Assembly (NCBI RefSeq): GCF_019968905.1
Contig: NZ_CP079946.1
Location: 1,612,001-1,676,000 of the forward strand
Length of the DNA stretch: 64,000 nucleotides
Source: Corallococcus sp. EGB
GTDB lineage: Bacteria; Myxococcota; Myxococcia; Myxococcales; Myxococcaceae
Direction: 5' to 3'
Of this stretch, positions 20,750-27,145 are shown in pieces; the first letter of the stretch is position 1, and each line of letters opens with the position of its first letter. The notes under the pieces were generated by a model. It ran no database searches and had not been told where the DNA came from. It saw only the letters and a program-made list of their open reading frames with translations. Position numbers and translations under genes: made by a program.

Positions 20750-21862
20750 CTACCGCTTTCCCAGTTGCGTCCGCTCGAAGTGGTCCGCACTCCAAACGAA
20801 GTTGATGATGGCGCCGTTCGAGTAACCGATGTTCAGCGCCCCGTCTTCTTCCAGCTCCACCGATGTAGCGCGACCCAGCGCACACGTGGCGGCCGGCCAG
20901 TCGAGCACCCGCTGGGCTGTCTTCCCCGACACCACATAGAGCCCCATCCGGAGCTCGTCGTCGGAGTCGCATTGACCCTCGACGGCATAGGGGTTCTTCC
21001 CAGTGAGGACACTAACGACCGGCCGTCCGTCCGGCAGGCTCAACGTCTCCGGCAGGTTCACGCCCATCTTCGAGGCGTCCACCGCGTTGGGCGCCACCAG
21101 CGCGCGCAGCGAGGCGGGGGTGAGGTTCTCATCCCCCTGGGCCCAGTCCGGGTAGCTGAACAGGCCCCAGCCCAGCCAGCCGGTGGGCGCCGCCTCCAGC
21201 GTGGTGACGCTGGCGGGGGGCTTGAGCTTGAGGTTCTTGCGCGCCTCGTCCGGCAGGCGCAGCGCCTCGCCCTCCGCCATCGTGCCGCTCTTGCAGTTGG
21301 ACACCGGCACCACCTTGGCGCCCACCTGGTCCTGGTCCTCGTAGGTGATGCAGAGGTCCATGACGAGCGGATCCACCGCGGGGAAGCGGGGCAGGGCGCG
21401 CACCGGGATCATGGCCACCACGGACAGCGTGTCGCCCTGGCGGTGCACCGCGGCGTTCACCAGGCCCTGCGCGAACCTGGGCGTGTTGCTGTCGGGGCCG
21501 GAGGTGCGCTGGCCGTCGAAGGCGAAGCGGTAGGTGTAGCCCGCGGAGGTGGGCCCGGAGTCCGGGAAGTTCAGCGAGAGGGTGATGATGTCACCCGCGA
21601 GCAGCTGGTTGTCCGTGGCCTCCACGCCCACGAAGAGCGTGTCCTTGCGCCAGCCCACCCGGGCGGAGAAGTTGGCGGTGGCCCCTTCCGTGGGCAGTGA
21701 CTTGAGGACCAGCGGCGAGCCGAAGTCCTTGAGCCCCTTCTCCGGCAGGGGCGCCTTCTTGAGGATGGGCACCGGCTTGCTGGGACGCGACGCGCTCTGA
21801 GCGAGCGAGGCGGTGGCGAGGAGCAGACAGAGGGGCAGGGGGGCCAGACGGGCGGCGTGCAT
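20750..21862 (-). CDS. Secreted protein with CBM9/DOMON-like domain
   Basis: A 370-residue exported protein (signal to about residue 22: LPLCLLLATASLAQ). Residues 60-180 resemble a CBM9/DOMON-like beta-sandwich, with ARVGWRKDTLFVGVEATD, ITLSLNFPDS and TYRFAFDG. Such domains bind sugars or heme. The second half shows no domain I recognise and contains Cys pairs that could form disulfides. It sits between yajQ and rimO with very short gaps, so it is probably co-transcribed although functionally unrelated. Confidence 0.6.
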   Translation of the reverse strand: MHAARLAPLPLCLLLATASLAQSASRPSKPVPILKKAPLPEKGLKDFGSPLVLKSLPTEGATANFSARVGWRKDTLFVGVEATDNQLLAGDIITLSLNFPDSGPTSAGYTYRFAFDGQRTSGPDSNTPRFAQGLVNAAVHRQGDTLSVVAMIPVRALPRFPAVDPLVMDLCITYEDQDQVGAKVVPVSNCKSGTMAEGEALRLPDEARKNLKLKPPASVTTLEAAPTGWLGWGLFSYPDWAQGDENLTPASLRALVAPNAVDASKMGVNLPETLSLPDGRPVVSVLTGKNPYAVEGQCDSDDELRMGLYVVSGKTAQRVLDWPAATCALGRATSVELEEDGALNIGYSNGAIINFVWSADHFERTQLGKR

Positions 21863-21877
21863 GGCGGAGGGGCGCCT

Positions 21878-22375
21878 CTAGTCGCGGAAGTTGGTGAACT
21901 GCATGTCCAGCTTGAGCTTGTCCTGCTCCTTGCGGAACAGCGCGATGGCCTCCTGCAGGTCGTCGCGGTTCTTGCCCGTGACGCGGAGCTGATCCGCCTG
22001 GATGGAGCCCTGGACCTTCAGCTTGGACTCCTTGAGCAGCTTGATCAGCTCCTTGGACTTCTCCACCGGGATGCCCTGCTGGAGCTTGATGGGCTGCTTG
22101 ACGTTGCTCATGCCCGTCTTCTCGATGTCGCCGAACTCCAGCACCCGCAGGCTGATGCCGCGCTTGGCCAGCTTGCTGAGCAGGACCTCCTTGGCGGCCT
22201 GGAGCTTCTCCTCGCTGTTGGTCTTCACCGTGAGCGCGGAGTGATCCGGGGCGATGTCGATTTCGGCCTTCACGCCCTGGAAGTCATAGCGGGTGCTGAG
22301 CTCCTTCCGGGTCTGATTGACCGCGTTGTCGAGCTCAGCCAGGTCGATTTTGGAGATGACGTCGAAGGAGGGCAT
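21878..22375 (-). CDS. yajQ: YajQ family nucleotide-binding protein
   Basis: The 165-residue product is a full-length YajQ: MPSFDVISKIDLAELDNAVNQ, STRYDFQG, and the end VTGKNRDDLQEAIALFR ... LDMQFTNFRD. The fold is two ferredoxin-like repeats that bind nucleotides. A Xanthomonas homologue binds c-di-GMP and partners with a transcription factor. It is 30 bp downstream of the RNase J gene on the same strand. Confidence 0.93.
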   Translation of the reverse strand: MPSFDVISKIDLAELDNAVNQTRKELSTRYDFQGVKAEIDIAPDHSALTVKTNSEEKLQAAKEVLLSKLAKRGISLRVLEFGDIEKTGMSNVKQPIKLQQGIPVEKSKELIKLLKESKLKVQGSIQADQLRVTGKNRDDLQEAIALFRKEQDKLKLDMQFTNFRD

Positions 22376-22405
22376 GGGGGGTACCTTTTCGCGCCCTTAC
22401 CATAC

Positions 22406-24046
22406 CTACACCCGGACGACCAAGGGCACCACCAGGGTGCGCCGGGAGGTGTGTTGCTTGAAGGCCCGCTTCACCGCCTTCGCGAGCTCCTCCCGCACCA
22501 GGGCGTCATCCCCACGGAGCAGGGGGTTGAGCTCCTCGAAGAAGGCCCGGGCCTCCTGGGCCACCTGGGACAGCACGCCCTGTTCGTCCGGGTTGAGGCC
22601 CTGGCCGGACAGCTGGGGCCCCGCCACCAGGGCCTGGGTGTCGCGCCTCAGCACCACCGCCGCGGCCACCACGCCCGTCTCCGCCAGCCGGTTGCGCTCC
22701 GCCAGCGCCTCCTGCGTCACGATTCCGTCCCCGAAGCGCTCCCGCAGGATGCGACCCGAGGGCACGCTGCCAGTGAAGCGGCCCCGCCCCTCCTCGAACG
22801 TCACCACGTCGCCGTCATGGGCCAGCAGCAGGCCCTCCGGTGCCAGGCCGGCCTCGCGGGCGGTGGTCAGGTGTCGGTGCAGGTGCCGGACTTCCCCATG
22901 CACGGGGATGAAGTGCCTGGGGCGGATCAGCTCCAGCACCCGGCGCTGCTGGGGGCGGCTGGCGTGTCCGGAGACGTGCACGCCGGGCTCCACCTGCGCG
23001 TAGACGATGCGGGCGCCGCGCCAGTGGAGCTGATCCAGCAGCGCGCCCACGGAGCGCTCGTTGCCGGGGATGGGGCGGGCGCTGACGATGACGGTGTCAC
23101 CGGGCTCCAGGCGCACGGGCCCATCGCCGTTGGCCAGCTGGGTGAGGCCCGCGCGGGGCTCGCCCTGCGCTCCGGTGGTGAGCACCGCCACCCGGTGGGG
23201 CGCGAGCTTGGGCACGTTGTCCAGGTGCACGAAGAGCGAGTCGGGCACGTCCAGGTAGCCCATCTCCCGCGCCAGCTCCACGTTGCGCACCATGCTGCGG
23301 CCCTGGAGCGCGACGAGCCGGCCGGTGCGCTCGCACAGGTCCAGCAGGTGCCGGATGCGGTGGAGGTTGGAGGAGAACTGGGCGACGACGATGCGGCCCT
23401 TCGTCTCGTGGAAGAGGCGCTCGAAGGTGGTCTGCACCACGCGTTCGCTGCCGGTCTCGTCGGTGTGCTCGGAGTTGGTGGAGTCCGACAGCAGGCACAG
23501 CACGCCTTCGTCGCCCGCCTCGCCCCAGCGCTCCAGGTCCGTCTTGAGGCCGTCGATGGGGTCGGGGTCCAGCTTGAAGTCGCCGGTGTGGATGACCGTG
23601 CCTTCGGGCGAGCGGACGATGAAGCCCACCGCGTCCGGCACGGTGTGCGTCACGCGCGTGGCCTCCACCTGGAAGACGCTGCCCACGCAGAAGGGGGTGC
23701 GCGGCTCGATTTCGCGCAGGTCCGCCTCCACGCCCAGCTCCTCCAGGCGCTGCCGCGCGAGGGCGAGCGTGAAGCGCGTGCCGTAGATGGGGACGGGCAC
23801 GTCGCCCAGCAGGTAGGGGAGCGCGCCGATGTGGTCTTCATGACCGTGCGTGAGGAGCACGCCCTTCACCTGGGCCGCGTTGCGCCGCAGGTGCGTGAAG
23901 TCCGGGACGATGATGTCCACGCCGGGCATCCCCGACGAGGGGAACATCAGGCCGGCGTCGATGAGCAGCATCTCCCCACGACAGGCGAGCACCATGGCGT
24001 TGAGGCCGATCTCGCCCAGCCCGCCAAGAGGGATGACGTGGAGCAT
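22406..24046 (-). CDS. rnj: Ribonuclease J
   Basis: A 546-residue beta-CASP metallo-beta-lactamase RNase for mRNA turnover and rRNA 5' maturation. The HGHEDH zinc motif (67-72) follows the IPLGGLGEIGLN start. The beta-CASP part has LSDSTNSE, HVSGHAS and RPRHFIPVHGE, the 5'-phosphate pocket region. The C-terminal domain is present. The gene is divergent from blaI across a 154-bp interval that carries the BlaI operators. Confidence 0.92.
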   Translation of the reverse strand: MLHVIPLGGLGEIGLNAMVLACRGEMLLIDAGLMFPSSGMPGVDIIVPDFTHLRRNAAQVKGVLLTHGHEDHIGALPYLLGDVPVPIYGTRFTLALARQRLEELGVEADLREIEPRTPFCVGSVFQVEATRVTHTVPDAVGFIVRSPEGTVIHTGDFKLDPDPIDGLKTDLERWGEAGDEGVLCLLSDSTNSEHTDETGSERVVQTTFERLFHETKGRIVVAQFSSNLHRIRHLLDLCERTGRLVALQGRSMVRNVELAREMGYLDVPDSLFVHLDNVPKLAPHRVAVLTTGAQGEPRAGLTQLANGDGPVRLEPGDTVIVSARPIPGNERSVGALLDQLHWRGARIVYAQVEPGVHVSGHASRPQQRRVLELIRPRHFIPVHGEVRHLHRHLTTAREAGLAPEGLLLAHDGDVVTFEEGRGRFTGSVPSGRILRERFGDGIVTQEALAERNRLAETGVVAAAVVLRRDTQALVAGPQLSGQGLNPDEQGVLSQVAQEARAFFEELNPLLRGDDALVREELAKAVKRAFKQHTSRRTLVVPLVVRV

Positions 24047-24128
24047 GTGGCCGGAAGTGTAAGGGCCCGGACCCTTTGGTGCGTGGGAATCCGCACGCCT
24101 CCTCCACCGCGCCCCCGTGCCCGCCTGC

Positions 24129-24157
24129 TTGACGGATTCAAACTAAAGGCTTAGTTG
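24129..24157 (+). promoter_or_regulatory. Putative blaI promoter overlapping operator 1
   Basis: TTGACG (24129-24134) is followed after 17 bases by TAGTTG (24152-24157). The -10 is weak, but the AACTAA-box operator lies exactly between and across the two elements, which fits repression by the downstream BlaI-family gene. Confidence 0.4.
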
Positions 24158-24179
24158 TATTTGAACTAAGGTCTTAGTT
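24141..24179. promoter_or_regulatory. Two tandem BlaI-type operators (AACTAA boxes)
   Basis: Operator 1 is AACTAAAGGCTTAGTT (24141-24156) and operator 2 is AACTAAGGTCTTAGTT (24164-24179), with centres 23 bp apart. Both are dyads with AACTAA/TTAGTT arms and stand out as AT-rich in GC-rich DNA. Paired dyads of this kind are typical of BlaI/MecI autoregulation, and the gene starts 22 bases downstream. They could also influence the divergent RNase J gene. Confidence 0.75.
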
Positions 24180-24200
24180 CGAGGCCGGGAGGCACTGTCC

Positions 24201-24599
24201 GTGACGAAGCCGTCGTCCGCCGAGGAGTCCAAGCCGCTCACCCCGGTGGAGCTGGAGCTGATGCAGCTCGTGTGGAGGTTGGGGGAGGTGAGCGTGGCGG
24301 ACGTGCTCGCGGCGCTGCCGCCGGAGCGCAAGCTGGCCTACACGTCGGTGTCCACGGTGCTTCGCATCCTGGAGCAGAAGGGCGTGGTGCAGAGCCGCAA
24401 GGAGGGGCGGGGGCACCTGTACTCGGCGCGGCTGTCTCGCGAGGCCTACGAGGCCCAGAGCGTGCGCCACCTGGTGGCGACGGTGTTTGACGGGACGCCT
24501 TCGTCGCTCGTGGCGCGGCTGGTGGAAGCGGTGCCGCTGTCCGCGGAGGAGGTGGAGCAGATCCGCAAGCTCCTGGGCCGCAAGGGAGGCCGGGGATGA
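24201..24599 (+). CDS. blaI: BlaI/MecI family transcriptional repressor
   Basis: The 132-residue protein is a winged-helix repressor of the BlaI/MecI type: LTPVELELMQLVWRLGEVSV, then YTSVSTVLRILEQKG (recognition helix), and a dimerisation helix bundle at the C-terminus. In bla/mec systems BlaR1 signalling cleaves or inactivates the repressor. The GTG start has GGGAGG about 8 bases upstream. It overlaps the M56 gene by ATGA, so the two are translationally coupled. Confidence 0.88.
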   Translation: MTKPSSAEESKPLTPVELELMQLVWRLGEVSVADVLAALPPERKLAYTSVSTVLRILEQKGVVQSRKEGRGHLYSARLSREAYEAQSVRHLVATVFDGTPSSLVARLVEAVPLSAEEVEQIRKLLGRKGGRG

Positions 24600-26182
24600 G
24601 CGCCTTCGTCCGGGACATGCTGGCCGCGTATCTCACGGCGGCGGTGCTGGTGGCGGTGGGCTTCGGGCTGCTGCGCGCGGTGGTGGCGTGGGGGATGGAG
24701 CGGAGGCTGGCCGCGCGGCAGCTGCTGCGCGTGGGGCGGGTGACGCTGGGGCTGTCGGTGCTGTTGCCGTTCGCGGGGCTCGCGGCCCGGGAGTGGATGC
24801 CGTCGGCGCCGCTCTTCACGTTCGAGCGTTCGCTGGTGCGCTACGCCGCACCGCCCATGTCCGTTGACTCGAGGCCCGTGCGCGGAGGGGTGACGGAGGC
24901 CGCGTCGTCGGGCCCGGAGCTGCCGCTGGCGATGATGGGGCTGGCGCTGGTGGCCATGGGGGCGTTGGGCTTCCTGTCGTGGGAGCTGCGGCGGTATGCG
25001 CGCTTGCGGCGGAGGCTGGAGGCGCTGCCCGTCCTTCGTCGCGTGGGCCAGGTGCGCGTGGTGCTGGGGGATGCGGCGGAGGGGGCGTTCTCCGTGTGGT
25101 TCCCTCGTGGCGGTGCGTGGGTGGTGGTGCCCACCGATGTGTTGGAGGACGCGGAGGCGCTCCGGCTCACGGTGCGGCACGAGCTGCAACACCACCGCCA
25201 GCGGGACACGATGCTCGCGTACGTGCGGCTGGGGTTCGACAGCGCCTTCTTCTGGAGTCCGTTCGCTCGGGCGTTCTCGCGGTGGTTGGCGGAGCGTCAG
25301 GAGTTCGCCTGCGACGAGGCGCTCGTCACCGTGAAGCACGTATCCGCGGACGCGTATGCGCGGTGCCTGTTGCAGGCGTCGCTGCGCGTCCCTGGTTCCC
25401 TTCCCGCCGGAGTCACCGGCATGTCCCACCCCACTGTCAGGAGGATCCACATGTTGTTCCAGCCCCGTCCCCGCAGTTCCGTACGCACCCTGGGTCTTTC
25501 GTTGTCGCTGGCGTTGGTGCTCGCGCCGCTGGCGTTGTGGGCGCAGGGCACGGTGCGGGGGCGCGCGGTGTCGTTGACGGAGGCGCGCGCGTTGGCGGAG
25601 GCGGGACCGAAGGAGGGGGACCTGCCGGTGGTGGTGGACGCCGCCGTGGTGGATCAGCTCAACAAGTTCGTCACCACGCGCAAGGGCCGCGACTTCATGC
25701 GCAAGGCGCTGGCGAACCTCCAGGCCCACCGTGAGGCGATGACGGGCACGCTGCGCTCGCGCTCCCTGCCGGAGGGCCTGCTCGCGGTGGCGATGGTGGA
25801 GTCGGCGGTGCGCAACCTGCCGGAGACCTCTCGCGAGCCATCGATGGCGCCGGGGCAGCGGGGCGCCGGCGTGTGGATGTTCATCCCTGAGACGGCGCGC
25901 CGCTATGGCTTGAAGGTGGAGGCGGGACGCGACGAGCGATTGGACGTGGCGCGTGAGACGGAGGCCGCTGCGACCCTCTTCCAGGCGCTGTATGAGCGCT
26001 ATGGGGATTGGCGGCTGGCGCTCGCGGCGTACAACCAGGGGGAGGGCGTGGTGGATCGCGTCATTTCGGAGACCCACGTGCGCGACGTGAGCGAGCTGGT
26101 TCGCACCGGCAAGCTCAATGACTACACCGCCACCGTGCAGGCCGGAGTCCTGCTGCTTCGCAATCCGCACCTGCTCGACTGA
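24596..26182 (+). CDS. BlaR1-like M56 membrane peptidase fused to MltD-type lytic transglycosylase
   Basis: A 528-residue fusion. Three N-terminal membrane segments (about 10-32, 44-63, 109-129) lead into an M56 peptidase domain with zinc motif HELQH (195-199), then EFACDEAL (236-243), the probable third ligand. A fourth membrane segment (297-316) brings the rest to the periplasm. Residues 385-525 are a lytic transglycosylase domain: the catalytic Glu402 in AVAMVES, GVWMFIPETARRYGL, and ALAAYNQGEGVV, closest in pattern to MltD. In BlaR1 this position holds a beta-lactam sensor. The gene should sense or cut cell wall while controlling BlaI. The name of the substrate repressor is inference from the coupled gene order. 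Confidence 0.85.
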   Translation: MSAFVRDMLAAYLTAAVLVAVGFGLLRAVVAWGMERRLAARQLLRVGRVTLGLSVLLPFAGLAAREWMPSAPLFTFERSLVRYAAPPMSVDSRPVRGGVTEAASSGPELPLAMMGLALVAMGALGFLSWELRRYARLRRRLEALPVLRRVGQVRVVLGDAAEGAFSVWFPRGGAWVVVPTDVLEDAEALRLTVRHELQHHRQRDTMLAYVRLGFDSAFFWSPFARAFSRWLAERQEFACDEALVTVKHVSADAYARCLLQASLRVPGSLPAGVTGMSHPTVRRIHMLFQPRPRSSVRTLGLSLSLALVLAPLALWAQGTVRGRAVSLTEARALAEAGPKEGDLPVVVDAAVVDQLNKFVTTRKGRDFMRKALANLQAHREAMTGTLRSRSLPEGLLAVAMVESAVRNLPETSREPSMAPGQRGAGVWMFIPETARRYGLKVEAGRDERLDVARETEAAATLFQALYERYGDWRLALAAYNQGEGVVDRVISETHVRDVSELVRTGKLNDYTATVQAGVLLLRNPHLLD

Positions 26183-26301
26183 GCCAGCGGTGGTGTCTGT
26201 CCACTGCCTGGGGAATGTCCCCGTGGAGCCCGGGTTCGGATGCGCGCCACCCTGCTTTCGCGCGAGGATGGCGACGCTCGGTGCAAGGGGTGGGAAACGC
26301 C

Positions 26302-27102
26302 ATGAAGATCGTCGCGCTCGTTCGTCCTGCGGGTGAGGTTCCGGAAGCAGCCCAGGTGCTCGCCGCGGCGGCGGGCATGGCACCGGCGGAGGCTCGCATG
26401 CGGCTGGCTCCCGAGCCTCCCGCCCTGCTCGCACGACTGGCTCCCGACGCGGCGGATGCCCTGGTGAAGACACTGCGGGACGCGGGGCTCGCGGCGCTCG
26501 CCATCGATGAGTCGGAGGTCGCGGAGCGCGTCACGGCGCGCACCGTGACGTTCGGCGCCGCGCAGGTGACGTTCACGCCTCGCGCGGGGGCTCCGCTCAC
26601 CATGGCGTGGGAGGACGTGACGGTCATCCTCCGGGGCGCGTCGTCCCTGCGCACGCAGAGCGAGCACACCGAGAAGACGACGAAGGTGGCCCTGGGCACG
26701 GCCCTCGTCACTGGCGGCCTGAAGATGACGAAGACGACGGAGAAGAGCGTGCGCGGCTCCCAGGAGGAGACATCGCAGGTCGTCTTCGTCTTCGACCGCG
26801 ACGGCCGGGGCGCCGTGCTGCCGGAGATCGGGTTCGACTTCTCGTGCATGGGACCCGCGATGCAGCCGTCGCGCACCGCGAACATGGTGACCCTGGCGCG
26901 ACTGGTGCGCGAGCGTGCCCCGGGTGCCTTCTACGACGAGCGGCTCTTGCGGCTGGGACGCCGGCCTCTTCCCTTCGTGCTGGGCGGAGCGGTGCAGGTG
27001 GTGAGCGGCGCCACGTCCCATTCACGCATCAACACCGCGCAGGGACTGGACGTGCTCGCGGAAGCCATGCGCCTGGGCGTCGCGCAGGGCTACCTGCCCT
27101 GA
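26302..27102 (+). CDS. Hypothetical protein, no recognised domain
   Basis: A 266-residue soluble protein I do not recognise. The N-terminal third (MKIVALVRPAGEV ... DAADALVKTLRDAGLAALAI) looks like a small alpha/beta domain. The middle has a conserved-looking FTPRAGAPLTMAWEDVTVI strand segment and a Thr/Lys-rich loop (TEKTTKVALG, KMTKTTEKS). The end has LGRRPLPFVLGGAVQVV and AQGLDVLAEAMRLGV. There are no signal peptide or membrane segments. It lies 119 bp after the M56 gene and converges on the AAA+ gene. Confidence 0.6.
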   Translation: MKIVALVRPAGEVPEAAQVLAAAAGMAPAEARMRLAPEPPALLARLAPDAADALVKTLRDAGLAALAIDESEVAERVTARTVTFGAAQVTFTPRAGAPLTMAWEDVTVILRGASSLRTQSEHTEKTTKVALGTALVTGGLKMTKTTEKSVRGSQEETSQVVFVFDRDGRGAVLPEIGFDFSCMGPAMQPSRTANMVTLARLVRERAPGAFYDERLLRLGRRPLPFVLGGAVQVVSGATSHSRINTAQGLDVLAEAMRLGVAQGYLP

Positions 27103-27145
27103 CCCGCCCCGCGCGGCGGAGGCTTCGCGCGGGCGGCCAGCGCGC

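Noticed and set aside
21857-24154. Plus-strand frame of 765 codons opposite yajQ and the RNase J gene
   Set aside because: Antisense shadow of two clearly identified genes.
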